From assembly GCA_046350555.1 (NCBI GenBank), contig JAXMAF010000021.1:21104-85103 (forward strand): a stretch of DNA of 64,000 nt, written 5' to 3'. Positions 52,920 through 62,969 of the stretch are shown in pieces; within the stretch, counting starts at the first letter, position 1; the number at the start of each line of letters is the position of its first letter. The stretch is from JAXMAF01 sp046350555 (GTDB lineage: Bacteria > Planctomycetota > Phycisphaerae > Phycisphaerales > SM1A02). The position numbers and the translations under genes are program-made. Below the pieces are notes generated by a model, which worked only from the letters and a program-made list of their open reading frames with translations, ran no database searches and had not been told where the DNA came from.

Positions 52920-54200
52920 ATGACGCCCCTGCTGTTCTGTGGTCCGCTCGCCGCGACCCTCTTGGCCGCCGACCCCGCGCTTCCGCCCCGAATCCACGAC
53001 TGGAACATCCGGTACGAGATCCCGCCCTTCGACGTCGTGCCGACGCCGCACCCGGGCTGGGACCTGGTGGCGACGAGTCCGGTCTACCTCGCGCTCTACG
53101 CGGCGCTGCTGGACGCCAACCTGCCGCTGGGCATCATGCTCCAGGACGGGACGGCGCCGTGGGGCGGAACGAGCGATCCGTTCGCGCTGGACACCACGAT
53201 GGAGCTGGTGCCGAAGCTGGACTACGTCTTCTTCGACATCGAGCTGAACTCGCCGGAACTCAACGCCATCGAGGTGTGCAACAAGCTGCGCTTCAATCCG
53301 GACCCGGCGTTCAGCCAGGCGTGGATCGGCGGCTACGACTACTTCCCCGGGCCGTACGACGAGGCGGCGCTCAGCGCCTTCACCGCGCCGCGCGCCTTCG
53401 ACAGCGCGTTCTACCTCACGACGGGCATGGACGTGGCGATGCCGCCGGCGTACCCCTACGCGGAGTACAAGAAGCACACCGATCCGCAGTTGTGGGGCGA
53501 CTACCTTGCGCCGAACGTGCGCAGCGCGCTCTTCTGGGCGCCGATCGCGAAGGTCATGACCGCGAAGAACAGCCTGCCCGTGGGGCACCGACTCATTCCG
53601 TGGATGGCCCCGTTCATCGACACGGACCAGGACGACACCGTCGAGCCGCCACCGCTCGAGGATCGCACCACGCTGCTCCAGCACCTGCGACTGCGCGGCA
53701 TCGACTCGTACCTGCTCCTCTTCTCGTTCCTTCCCGACTACCCCGTCGACCAGTACCGCATGGACCTGCTCGCCGCGTGGCACGCCCTCGACTTCGCCTT
53801 CGACGGACCGGGGCCGGTGACGCTCCTGAACCTCACCACCGACAAGCTGAGCGGCGTCCAGTGGTCCGGCGTGAAGCACGGACCGCTCACCGTGGTGCTG
53901 GTGAGCAACCTCGGCAACCGGGACACGACGTTCACGCTGCCCGGCGGTCCGTGGCCCGACGGCAACGAGGTCGCCATCCCGATGGGCACGCACGCGATGT
54001 TCATCTCCAACGCGAGGTCGGAGGCCCCCGGCGGACCCGACCTCAACGGCGATGGCCTCGTCGACGCGGCCGATCTTGGCCTTCTCCTTGGGGCGTGGGG
54101 TCCATGTCCGCCCTCCGGCGCGTGCGACGGCGACCTCAATTCGTCGGGCACGATCGATGCCGAGGATCTCGGCCTGTTGCTGAGCGCGTTTGGAAACTAG
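52920..54200 (+). CDS. Secreted protein with C-terminal dockerin-like repeats, 426 aa
   Basis: ATG at 52920 with a clear ribosome site. Signal peptide TPLLFCGPLAATLLAADPAL. Main part (25-350) is not recognised; its alternating strands and helices (YVFFDIELNSPELNAIEVCN, GGYDYFPGPYDEAALSAF, LRLRGIDSYLLLFSFLPDYP) suggest a TIM-barrel like many glycoside hydrolases, but no catalytic signature is certain. The end has two dockerin calcium motifs: DLNGDGLVDAADLGLLLGAWG and DLNSSGTIDAEDLGLLLSAFGN, ended by the stop. Probably exported and attached or assembled through the dockerin tail. Confidence 0.82.
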   Translation: MTPLLFCGPLAATLLAADPALPPRIHDWNIRYEIPPFDVVPTPHPGWDLVATSPVYLALYAALLDANLPLGIMLQDGTAPWGGTSDPFALDTTMELVPKLDYVFFDIELNSPELNAIEVCNKLRFNPDPAFSQAWIGGYDYFPGPYDEAALSAFTAPRAFDSAFYLTTGMDVAMPPAYPYAEYKKHTDPQLWGDYLAPNVRSALFWAPIAKVMTAKNSLPVGHRLIPWMAPFIDTDQDDTVEPPPLEDRTTLLQHLRLRGIDSYLLLFSFLPDYPVDQYRMDLLAAWHALDFAFDGPGPVTLLNLTTDKLSGVQWSGVKHGPLTVVLVSNLGNRDTTFTLPGGPWPDGNEVAIPMGTHAMFISNARSEAPGGPDLNGDGLVDAADLGLLLGAWGPCPPSGACDGDLNSSGTIDAEDLGLLLSAFGN

Positions 54201-54215
54201 TGCGTCAGCTTGGTT

Positions 54216-54413
54216 GATTCTGCGGGTGCGTCGCGAGGGAAGCCGCTGCGGCGGAATTCGGAGTCGGGGACCCCGCTCGACGCACGACTCCGCTGCCGCG
54301 CCGACCAGGACGCCGGCGCGGCAGCGACAGCGAACGTCGTGCAACACGGTCCCCGACTCCGCCGCCGTGAGCCTGTCGAACGGCGGCTTCCCTCGCGACG
54401 CCCGCAGATTCAT
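54216..54413. repeat. About 200-bp palindromic element
   Basis: Outer arms (about 54216-54246 and 54384-54409) are inverted copies with TCTGCGGG and CGTCGCGAGGGAAGCCGC; inner arms (about 54249-54272 and 54349-54366) share GGAGTCGGGGACC, the core of the element at 34955-35105. The middle 75 bases are not palindromic. No transposase. Form fits a MITE or REP-like hairpin. It fills the gap between two genes. Confidence 0.8.
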
Positions 54414-54479
54414 CCCCGGTTGACGCAGGAGCGTTGTCGCCCCCGCCGGCCGCGGCGGCGCGCGACCCTACGATCGGTC

Positions 54480-55342
54480 GTGCGCGCGATCTGGATCATC
54501 CTGCTCCTGCTGATTGCTGCCGGTGCGCGCGCCTGGAGCCACCTGCATGCGCCCGTCGACGACGGCACGACGCCGTCGTCGACGGGCGAGCCAACGGACC
54601 GACCGCGCCCGACGACGGCCGACGGCGCCAAGGCCCTCGTGGACGATCTCCTCGCCAGCAGCACGCGCACCGACGATGCGAACTCGGCGACGGTGGCTGC
54701 GCGACCCAGCAGCGACCGCGCGACGGCCGGCGGAGCGGCGGTCGCGGCGGCGCCGGCCAGCGGTGCGATCGAAGGCAGCGCGCCGAGCACCCCCGGCGCG
54801 AACTCGGCGGGCGACGCGCCGTCCCAGCCACTCTCGCTGGGGCTCGACGCCAGGATCGCCGGCGCGACGATCGTGCCCGGCACCCTGGTGCGTGTCGCGG
54901 ACGGCTCGATCCGCGCCGACGACCGGTTCACCATTCGCGGCGCCGGCACCGCCGACGATCCCTATCGCATCTCGTGGGAACTGCTCACGTCCGCGTCCGA
55001 GACGTTCCAGCCGCGGCTCGGACAGATGCAGATTCCGCAGCGCATCGCCATGCTCGACCACGCCCATGTGCGCATCGAGGGCTACGCGGCGTTCCCGGCG
55101 TACTCGTTCGATCCGACCGAGATGCTGATGATGTTGAACCAGTGGGACGGCTGCTGCATCGGCGTGCCGCCCACGCCCTACGACGCGATCGAGGTGAAGC
55201 TTGCAGCCGCCCCGAGGGAGCACCGGCGCCAGGCGACCTACTTCGGATCGGTGCACGGCGAGCTCTCGGTCGAGCCGTATCTCGTCGAGAACTGGCTCGT
55301 CGGCCTCTACGTGATGTCGGGCGCGCTTCTCGCTCGAGATGT
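54480..55342 (+). CDS. DUF3299-like secreted protein (end uncertain)
   Basis: GTG at 54480 starts VRAIWIILLLLIAAGARAWS, a membrane anchor or signal. After an Ala/Ser/Thr linker of about 90 residues, the folded part reads YRISWELLTSASETFQPRLG, IAMLDHAHVRIEGYAAFPAY and EMLMMLNQWDGCCIGVPPTP. The CC and the strand pattern resemble DUF3299 proteins. The frame does not stop at the expected place: it runs into the next gene and ends only at 55955. The end given here (about 55,342) is where homology-like sequence ends; an indel before it would put in a TGA. Lies 2 kb before an intact M14 peptidase. Confidence 0.5.
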
Positions 55343-55449
55343 GATCAGGGCGGCCGCGCGCCGGCGCGTGGCCGTGGATCCCGCCCCGGACCCCGGACGC
55401 CGGACCGAGCCCGCGCACGGGCGACGCCACGTGCCATTACACTCTGCGC

Positions 55450-57480
55450 ATGCTTGTTCCATCGCTCGCCACGCTTGCCCTCGCCGCGGCGCGCCGCTGG
55501 CGTGGACGGTGACCGCGGCATCGCCGCTGGATCCGCCCTCCACCGCGCCGCCGTCGGCGTCGACCCCCGCCGCATCGTCGCCGCTCGCGGGGTACACCTC
55601 ACCCCGGAGGCGGCTCGCGGCGAAGTTCGACGCCATGGCGCACGCCGACAACGCCACGTGCGTCTCCATCCCGTTCGGAACGAGCGGCGACGGACGTCCA
55701 CTCACCGCGCGCGCTGGGCAAGGCGCCGCCGTCCAACACCGTGCCGACGCTGCTGGTCGTGGCCGGTCTCGACGGGACGCACCTGCTCGGCCCGGAGATC
55801 GCCTGGCGCGTCGCCGAGCGCATCGCGAAGGAACATGGCGAGCTGCTCGAGGGACGCGCGCTGCTCATCGTGCCGCAGGTCAACCCCGACGCGGCGGCGC
55901 GCACGCTCGCGTCTCCGGGCAACCCGTTCTCGCGCACGCCCCGGGCCGTGGATGACGACCGCGACGGCCGCGCCGACGAAGACGGGCCGGAGGACCTCGA
56001 TGGCGACGGCGTGGTGACGTTGATGCGCGTGGCGAATCCGGCGCCGCCGGCGGTGGCGACGCTCGTCGCCGATCCGGCCGAGCCGCGCCTGCTCCGCACC
56101 GCCGATCCGGTGAAGGGCGAGCGACCGCTCTACCGCCTCCTCGTCGAAGGCATCGACAACGACGGCGACGGGCTCATCAACGAGGATGCGCCCGGCGGCG
56201 TCGATCTCGACCGCAACTTCATGCACCGCTGGCCCGAGTTCGAGGATGGCGCCGGCCCGTATCCACTCAGCGAGCCGGAGTCGCTCGCCCTGGCCCGCTT
56301 CGTGATCGGCCATCCAGAGATCGCCCTCGGACTCACCTATGGCCGTCACGACAACCTCGTGAAGCTTCCGCGCGCCGACGCGACCGACGTGAATCCCCAG
56401 ATTCCGCTCGAGCTCGACGCGGCCGACCTGCCGCTGCACACCGAGCTCGCCCGCATCTTCAAGGAGTCGACCGGCCAGACCCGCGCTCCCAGCATGAACT
56501 CGGCGGGTTCGTTCGAAGCGTGGCTCTACGCGCAGCGCGGCGTTCCCTCGCTGGCAACGGTGGTCTGGGGACGGCCCGATCCAAAGCCCGAGACCAAGCC
56601 CGAGGCCAAACCGGAGACCAAACCGGAGACCAAGCCAGACGGAAAGCCGGACCCAGCTGCGGAGACAAAGCCGACCGATGCGCCACAGGCGGCAGCCGCG
56701 CCGGGCGCCACGAGCGCGCCGGTGGCGCCGCCAGCTCAGCCGCCAGCGGCGCCGCCTCCAGCGGCTGGCGGCGCGACTCCGCCCGGCGTTCCCGGCGGTC
56801 CACCTGGAGGCGGCGGTCGCCGACAGGGCCGCGGCGGTGGCGGCGGACCAGGTGGCGGATTCGGTGGCCCACCCGGGGCACGCACGGCGCGGCCGGTCAC
56901 GACCGATGCGCCCGTCGGCGATGTCGCCGAGGAGACCGCCTGGCTCAAGTACTCCGACAGCGAACGCGATGGATCCGGCTTCGTCGCCTAGCATCCCTTC
57001 AAGCATCCAACGCTCGGCGACGTCGAGATCGGCGGCTTCCTGCCTCTCTTTCGCATCGATCCACCGGCCGACCAGCTCGACGCGCTCGCCGACAAGCAGG
57101 CCGCGTTCGTCGTGGAACTGCTCAAGCGCCTGCCCAAGCTCGAGGTCGTGGAACCGACCGTCGAGGTGCTCGCCGACGGCCTCTATCGAGTGCGCCTCGC
57201 GATCCGCAACGACGGTGCGCTGCCGACCCACACCGCGTATGCGAAGCGACAGTCCATCGGCGAGCCGTGCATCGTCCGGCTGACCAGCCCGGTCGACCAG
57301 GGGCTCGCGGGTCGGCGCGTCGAGCGCTTCCGCGGGCTGGAAGGAGGCGGACAGCAGCGGTTCGAATGGCTCGTGCGCGGGAAGGCCGGCGATGCGATCG
57401 ACGTGATCGTGCGGTTGCCGGGCGCGAAGGAACGGAAACTCGCCATCACGCTGCCGGCGGCGAAGGAGGAGGGCAAGTGA
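55450..57480 (+). pseudogene. M14-like carboxypeptidase homologue, broken
   Basis: Begins at ATG 55450 (MLVPSLATLALAAA). Coherent protein passes to another frame near 55,495 and back near 55,705; then 56,989-56,991 is an in-frame TAG where related proteins would have Trp (GFVA-stop-HPFKHPTLGDVEIGG). The rest continues without break to 57,480. Domain features: VPTLLVVAGLDGTHLLGPEI, DDDRDGRADEDGPEDLDGDG, GVDLDRNFMHRWPEFEDGAG, an Ala/Pro/Lys linker coded by a 12-bp repeat and a glycine-rich run, and a C-terminal beta domain. The zinc motif H-x-x-E is absent (DGTH), so even the intact form was probably non-catalytic. Next to a complete M14 gene that starts in its stop codon. Confidence 0.7.
56584..56655 (+). 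repeat. 12-bp in-frame tandem repeat, 6 units
   Basis: Six units of the AAGCCCGAGACC type code for KPET, KPEA, KPET, KPET, KPDG and KPDP. They precede a Pro/Ala and Gly/Arg-rich linker in the broken M14 gene. Confidence 0.9.
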
Positions 57481-59282
57481 GACGCATCATGAGCATCCAC
57501 GGCGCATGGCGCCCCTGGACGACGGTCGCGGTCGTTGCGCTCGCAGCATCCAGCGCCGCGCTGGCGCAGCAGCAGCTCCCCTCGGCGAACCCCATCGCCT
57601 TCAATCGCTTCTACACCCACGACGAGATCGGCAAGCTGCTCGAGCAGCTCGTGGCGACGTATCCGAAGCTCCTCGCGATCGAGACGATCGGCAAGAGCGA
57701 GCAGGGCCGGCCGATCTGGGTCGTGACGATGAACAACCCCGACACCGGGCCCGCGGCCGACAAGCCGGCGATGTACATCGACGGCAACGTGCACGGCAAC
57801 GAGATCCAGGCGAGCGAGACGGTGATCTACTCGATCGACTACCTCGCGAAGGCCTACGGCAAGGTCCCGTCGCTCACCGCCCTGGTCGATCGGAGCGTCT
57901 TCTACTTCCTGCCGTGCGTCAATCCGGACGGGCGACAGAACTGGTTCGACCAGCCCAACACGCCCAACAGCAGCCGCACCGGCTATCGACCGATCGACGA
58001 CGACAACGACGGCCTCTTCGACGAGGATCCGCCGGACGATCTCGACGGCGACGGATCGATCGGCGTCATGTGGCGCAGGGATCCCAACGGGACGCACCGG
58101 CGCGATCCGGACGATCCGCGGATCTTCGTGCGCGTCGAGCCGCCCGCGAAGGGTGACTGGTCCTTCGCCGGCACCGAGGGATACGACAACGACGGCGACG
58201 GTCTCATCAACGAGGATGGACCGGGCCAGTACGACATGAACCGCAACTGGCCAAGCGACTGGCAGCCCGACTGGGTGCAGTCCGGCGCCGGCGACTATCC
58301 CTTCTCGTTCCCCGAGACGCGCGCCATCGGCGCGTGGATCATGCAGCACCCCAACATCGCCGCCGGCCAGAGCTACCACAACGCCGGTGGCATGATCCTG
58401 CGCGGCCCCGGGGCGTCGTATCGACAGAACCAGTACTCGCCGCAGGACCTCGCGGTCTACAACGAGATCGGCAAGGCCGGCGAGGAACTGCTGCCGTTCT
58501 ATCGCGCCCTGGTCATCTACAGCGACCTCTACACCGTTCACGGCGGGTTCATCAACTGGCTCGCGGAAGGGCTCGGCATCGTCTCGTTCACGAACGAGCT
58601 CTGGAACGACAAGCGCATCCTCCAGAACGGCCAGACTCCCGCCGACGACAAGGCCCGCATGCGTTGGAGCGATCGCGCGCTCTTCGGCCAGACATTCACC
58701 GACTGGAAGACGATCCAGCATCCGGGCCTCGAGTCGCTGGGCGGCGAGGTGGTCGTCGGCGGACCGAACAAGTGGTCCGCGCGCATCCCTCCGCCCTTCA
58801 TGCTGGAGGAGGAGTGCCATCGCAACTTCGCCTTCACCATGTTCCACGCCGACCAGATGCCGAGGCTGGCATGGGAACGCACCGAGGTGAAGCGGCTCTC
58901 ACCGAGACTCTGGGAGGTCACCGTCGAGCTCGCCAACAGCGGCCTCATTCCAACGCGCACCGGTCGCGCCGCGGAGAAGCGCATCGGCATGCCCGATCGG
59001 CTGACGATCGCGGCGGCCGATGGCAAGGAGGGCGTCAAGGTCGTGACCAGCGGAACGATGCAGCGCTGGACGGATCAACTCATGCAGCCCGTGGAGCTTC
59101 ATCCCGAGCGCATCGACCTGGAAGGCGGCGTCCCCAGCCGCGGACGGCTCACCTTCCGCTTCATCGTCGCGGCCGACGAGGGGCGCGAGCTGAAGCTCAG
59201 GTACACCGCCGAGAAGGCGACCGACGTGGAGACGACCGTCAAGCTCGCGGAGGCGCCGGCGAAGGCGGCCGCCGCCCCGTGA
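57477..59282 (+). CDS. M14-family zinc carboxypeptidase, secreted
   Basis: 601 residues from GTG at 57477, which overlaps the preceding stop (GTGA); ATG at 57489 is an alternative. Signal peptide WTTVAVVALAASSAALAQQQ. Catalytic domain: FNRFYTHDEIGKLLEQLVA, the zinc H-x-x-E in DGNVHGNEIQASET, substrate-binding CVNPDGRQNW, the third zinc His in AGQSYHNAGGMILRG and a Glu-containing helix in FTNELWND. A calcium-like loop DDDNDGLFDEDPPDDLDGDG is inserted, also seen in the broken neighbour. The C-terminal 150 residues form a beta-sandwich. Likely a periplasmic or extracellular peptidase for scavenging or wall turnover. Confidence 0.92.
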   Translation: MRRIMSIHGAWRPWTTVAVVALAASSAALAQQQLPSANPIAFNRFYTHDEIGKLLEQLVATYPKLLAIETIGKSEQGRPIWVVTMNNPDTGPAADKPAMYIDGNVHGNEIQASETVIYSIDYLAKAYGKVPSLTALVDRSVFYFLPCVNPDGRQNWFDQPNTPNSSRTGYRPIDDDNDGLFDEDPPDDLDGDGSIGVMWRRDPNGTHRRDPDDPRIFVRVEPPAKGDWSFAGTEGYDNDGDGLINEDGPGQYDMNRNWPSDWQPDWVQSGAGDYPFSFPETRAIGAWIMQHPNIAAGQSYHNAGGMILRGPGASYRQNQYSPQDLAVYNEIGKAGEELLPFYRALVIYSDLYTVHGGFINWLAEGLGIVSFTNELWNDKRILQNGQTPADDKARMRWSDRALFGQTFTDWKTIQHPGLESLGGEVVVGGPNKWSARIPPPFMLEEECHRNFAFTMFHADQMPRLAWERTEVKRLSPRLWEVTVELANSGLIPTRTGRAAEKRIGMPDRLTIAAADGKEGVKVVTSGTMQRWTDQLMQPVELHPERIDLEGGVPSRGRLTFRFIVAADEGRELKLRYTAEKATDVETTVKLAEAPAKAAAAP

Positions 59283-59372
59283 CACGATCGATGCACGGAA
59301 ACCGATGCGGATTCCGGCACGCCTCGATGCGTTCGACCCTCGGGAGGATCCGCGACGGCGCCTCTCCTCGAC

Positions 59373-60773
59373 GTGCGACTCCCTTCCGCCGACATCCTCG
59401 TCATCGGCGCCGGCGCGGCCGGGCTCATGGCTTCGATCGCCGCCGGTCGCGCGGCGCATGAGCACGGCTTGAGGCGGCGCATCCTGCTCGTCGATGGCGC
59501 GACGACGCTCGGCGCCAAGATCCTCGTGGCTGGAGGCGGCCGCTGCAACGTGACGCACCATGCGGTCGACGAGACCGCGTTCGCCGGCAGCACGCGCCCG
59601 GCGATCAGGCAGGTGCTCCGGCAGTGGACGGTCGAGGAGACCGTTCGCTTCTTCGCGGAGCTCGGCGTCGAGCTCAAGCGCGAGGAGACGGGCAAGCTCT
59701 TCCCAACGACCGATTCGGCGCGCAGCGTGCTCGAAGCGCTGCTCCGTGGGGCGCGAGGCGCCGGCGTGGACATGGTGCATCCGTGGCGTGTCGAGCGCGT
59801 CGAGCGCGTCGAGCGCGTCGAGCGCGTCGAGCGCGACGAGCGCGGCGAGCGCGGCGAGCGCGCCGGCCGCGATGATCGCCTGGCGCCCGACCGAACGCCC
59901 GGCTTCGTCGCGGTCTCGGGCACAGGCGACGAACTTCCTGCGCATCGCGTGATTCTCGCCACCGGCGGCCGATCGCTCCCCAAGTCCGGCTCCGACGGTC
60001 ACGGCCATGTCATCGCGCAATCGCTCGGCCACACGATCACGCCACGCGTCTTCCCCGCGCTCGTACCGCTCGTGCTGCCGGCGGACCACCCCCTCCGCGG
60101 GCTCGCCGGCGTCGCCTCCGACGCCACCGTCGAGGTCCGAAGCGGTCGCGGCAGGCGCATCGCGTCGTTCACCGGCGCCGTTCTCTGCACCCACTTCGGC
60201 CTGAGCGGCCCGGCGATCCTGGATGCGTCGCGCTGGTGGATCGATGCCCACGCCGACGACGCGCAGGCGACGCTCGTGATCAACTGGCTTCCCGGCACGA
60301 CGGCCGACGACCTCGAACTCGTGCTTGCCGGTCGGCCCGCCCCGATCGATCCCGATGTGCCGGGCGCCTCGGCGCCGCTTCCGCCAGCAACCGGAGATGC
60401 CCCGCGCACGCCCCTCCACGCGCTGCGCACGCGCGTGCCCGAGCGGCTGGCGCACGCCCTCTGCACCATCGCGGACGTCGACCCGCACAAGCCGCTGCGC
60501 CAGCTCACGCGCACCGAGCGCCGCGCCTTCGCGCACGCGGTCTGCGCGCTCGTCATCCCCGTCGCGGGCGACCGCGGCTGGACGCACGCCGAGGTCACCG
60601 CGGGCGGCGTGCCGCTGCGCGAAGTGCACCTGAGCACGCTCGAGTCGCGCGTCTGCGCCGGGCTCCACCTGTGCGGCGAGATCCTCGACGTCGACGGCCG
60701 CATCGGCGGCTTCAATTTCCAGTGGGCATGGGCGAGCGGCGTCGTCGCGGGGCGCGCGGCTGGTTCGCGGTGA
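59373..60773 (+). CDS. BaiN/HI0933-family flavoprotein oxidoreductase
   Basis: 466 residues, GTG at 59373. FAD-binding motif ADILVIGAGAAGLMASIAAG, the family signature GAKILVAGGGRCNVTH, RFFAELGVELKREETGKLFP, VILATGGRSLPKSGSDGHGH and the C-terminal HLCGEILDVDGRIGGFNFQWAWASG, typical of the conserved YhiN/BaiN group of NAD(P)/FAD proteins. Function is not firmly known for most members. The middle domain contains an inserted run of VER repeats coded by a 9-bp array. Converges on gltX with a 120-base gap. Confidence 0.9.
   Translation: MRLPSADILVIGAGAAGLMASIAAGRAAHEHGLRRRILLVDGATTLGAKILVAGGGRCNVTHHAVDETAFAGSTRPAIRQVLRQWTVEETVRFFAELGVELKREETGKLFPTTDSARSVLEALLRGARGAGVDMVHPWRVERVERVERVERVERDERGERGERAGRDDRLAPDRTPGFVAVSGTGDELPAHRVILATGGRSLPKSGSDGHGHVIAQSLGHTITPRVFPALVPLVLPADHPLRGLAGVASDATVEVRSGRGRRIASFTGAVLCTHFGLSGPAILDASRWWIDAHADDAQATLVINWLPGTTADDLELVLAGRPAPIDPDVPGASAPLPPATGDAPRTPLHALRTRVPERLAHALCTIADVDPHKPLRQLTRTERRAFAHAVCALVIPVAGDRGWTHAEVTAGGVPLREVHLSTLESRVCAGLHLCGEILDVDGRIGGFNFQWAWASGVVAGRAAGSR
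59790..59870 (+). repeat. 9-bp in-frame tandem repeat, 9 units
   Basis: Five perfect GTCGAGCGC units then four variants code for VERVERVERVERVER and DERGERGERAGR in the flavoprotein. The insert should form a charged helix. This is the most regular coding repeat in the window. Confidence 0.93.
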
Positions 60774-60893
60774 GGTCCGATCTCGACGCGGCCGCAGCGG
60801 CAATCGGCCACGGAACGCCGCACCGAGGGGCGACGCGGATATCGGCCGCGACGGATCCCTCCTCCGCGCGCCCGCCGCGGGCAACGCAGGTCG

Positions 60894-62618
60894 CTACAAC
60901 GTCGCCGCCCACGCGATCGCTCGCTCGATCCGCCGCAGCGTGCTCGCCTTGCCCAGGATCGCCAACGTGTCGAAGATCGGAGGGCTCACCGTGCCGCCGG
61001 TCACGGCGATCCGCAGCGGCTGGGCGACCTTGCCCATCTGCCCGCCAGCCGCGCTGTTCGCGTAGCGCGTGAGCTCCGCCTCGAGCGATGCGATCGACCA
61101 GTCGCCCAGCGCGGCGAGGATCGGCTGGACCGCGCGAAGGTGGTCGAGACCGGTCGGACCGCCATCGACGGCGGCCTCGGTGGCGGCGCCCGGGCCCGCC
61201 TTGGCGCCGAGCGCCTTGCGCACGGCCTTCGACTCCTCCCATGCAAGCCCGTCGTCCGCGACGGTCACCCACCGGCCTCCGCGGAAGAGCTCGTCGAGTG
61301 TCCGGCTGCGCTCATGGCTCGATGCGGCGAGCATCTCGAACTGGGCGTCGGTGAGCCGCGCCATGAACCCGGGATGGAAGAGCCGGCCGTGCTCGCGCGC
61401 GCGGCGCACGAACTCCTCGCGGCCGAGCTCGCGCAGCGCATCCACGTTGAACGCAAGGAGCTTCACGCGGTCGAACTTGGCGGGCGTCTTCACGACGCGC
61501 TTGACGTCGAACTCGCGGCAGATGAACTCCAGGTCGAACTTCTCGCGATCCCCGCCCGGCGACCAGCCGTTGAGCGCAAGGAAGTTCACGAGCACCTCGG
61601 GCAGGTATCCGCTGCGCCGGAAGTCGTCGACGTTGATCTCCGGAAGCTGCACGTCCAGCGCCGCGGCGAGCGCCGTCGCATCCTCGACCTCGAGCTGGCG
61701 GTTCGGGTCGGCGGACCACGCGTCCCATGTCGCCTGGGGAACGGTTCCAGGCGGCGGCGCAACGAGGCCGCGCGCCTTGACGGTCGCCCGCAGCAGCTTG
61801 TCCTTGTCGCGCTTGCTCATCTTCGAGCCGTCGGGATTGGTGAGCAGCGACAGGTGCGCATACACCGGCCTGCGGTAGCCAAGCGCGTCCTGGATGAGCA
61901 TGTGCTTGGCGGTGTTGTTGAAGTGCTCTTGGGCGCGCAGCACGTGCGTTACACCCATGAGCTCGTCGTCCACCACCACGGCGAAGTGGTACGTCGGATA
62001 GCCGTCCGCCTTGCGGATCACGAAGTCGTCGATCTCGCCCGCGGGAATCGTCGCGTCGCCGAGCACCTCGTCGCGGATGGTCACCTCGCGACCGGGCGTC
62101 CGCAGGCGCACCACCGCGGGACGGCCCTCGGCGAGCCGCTGCGCCACGGTCTCGGGCGAGAGGGCGAGCGCCGCGGTGTGGTCGTACCGGTAGGGTCGCT
62201 TCTCGCGCGACGCCTGCTGGCGCTTCGCCTCCAGCTCCTCCGGCGTGTCGAAGGCGTGGTAGGCCCGGCCCGCCGCGACGAGCTGGTCGATGGCGCGGTT
62301 GTAGATCTCCAGTCGCTCCGACTGGAAGTACGGTCCGGCCTCGCCACCGCCGGCGCGCAGCCGACGGGCCGTGCCGTCCGGCACGCGCGGACCGTCGAAC
62401 TCGAACGCCGGCCCCTCGTCCCAGAGGATTCCAAGCCAGGCGAGATCCTTGAGGAACCCGACGCTCGCCGCGTCGGACGATCGCTTCTGGTCGGTGTCCT
62501 CGATGCGCAGGATGAACTTCCCGCCATGCCGTCGCGCGAAGGCGAAGTTGTAGAGCGCGGTGCGCGCACCGCCGACGTGCAGATGGCCGGACGGGCTTGG
62601 AGCGAAGCGGGTCTTCAT
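60894..62618 (-). CDS. gltX: Glutamyl-tRNA synthetase
   Basis: Class I synthetase charging tRNA-Glu (possibly tRNA-Gln too). 574 residues from ATG at 62618, longer than the usual 470-500. HIGH-like motif in FAPSPSGHLHVGGARTALYN, FILRIEDTDQKRSS, YHFAVVVDDELMGVTHVLRA, and KMSKS-like SKMSKRDKDKLL. The extra length lies in the region between the KMSKS loop and the anticodon domain (VKARGLVAPPPGTVPQATWD and nearby) and in the first 100 residues. No strong ribosome site. The C-terminal helical domain LAILGKASTLRRIERAI ends the protein. Confidence 0.95.
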   Translation of the reverse strand: MKTRFAPSPSGHLHVGGARTALYNFAFARRHGGKFILRIEDTDQKRSSDAASVGFLKDLAWLGILWDEGPAFEFDGPRVPDGTARRLRAGGGEAGPYFQSERLEIYNRAIDQLVAAGRAYHAFDTPEELEAKRQQASREKRPYRYDHTAALALSPETVAQRLAEGRPAVVRLRTPGREVTIRDEVLGDATIPAGEIDDFVIRKADGYPTYHFAVVVDDELMGVTHVLRAQEHFNNTAKHMLIQDALGYRRPVYAHLSLLTNPDGSKMSKRDKDKLLRATVKARGLVAPPPGTVPQATWDAWSADPNRQLEVEDATALAAALDVQLPEINVDDFRRSGYLPEVLVNFLALNGWSPGGDREKFDLEFICREFDVKRVVKTPAKFDRVKLLAFNVDALRELGREEFVRRAREHGRLFHPGFMARLTDAQFEMLAASSHERSRTLDELFRGGRWVTVADDGLAWEESKAVRKALGAKAGPGAATEAAVDGGPTGLDHLRAVQPILAALGDWSIASLEAELTRYANSAAGGQMGKVAQPLRIAVTGGTVSPPIFDTLAILGKASTLRRIERAIAWAATL

Positions 62619-62969
62619 GGGGTGCCAGAGGCGAGGAGAGACGAGGGAACCGGCGGGGAATCGATGCGGACGACCCGCGCTCCGGCGAAGGCCCGCGGCG
62701 CGGCCGGGGCTCGCGCCCAAGGGTGACGAGCGTATCGAACGGGTCGATGCGAGTCGACCAACGTGGTCGAGGGCGAGACCCTTGATTGTGGTGCGGGCCC
62801 GCGGCATGCGCCGACATATGCAGGTGACGTGGGGCACGTGGCCGGGACGGCCGCACCACGCTTCGCGCCCGCGAAGTCGCGATGCAGGCCTTCGGCCCGC
62901 CGGCGCGACCGGCAGGTCGCGGCGCGCGGACCAGAATCGTCCCCGACGCCGCTGCTGCGCCAGCCACCG
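62619..62969. other. 351-bp divergent intergenic region between gltX and phosphoesterase
   Basis: Promoters for both genes must lie here. No clear -10/-35 pair, hairpin or coherent ORF was seen; the plus-strand frame upstream of the phosphoesterase extends to 62763 without family-like residues. Confidence 0.6.

Noticed and set aside
56989..56991. TAG as pyrrolysine or readthrough codon
   Set aside because: The same gene also has two frame changes and lacks zinc ligands, so damage or error is the simpler explanation.
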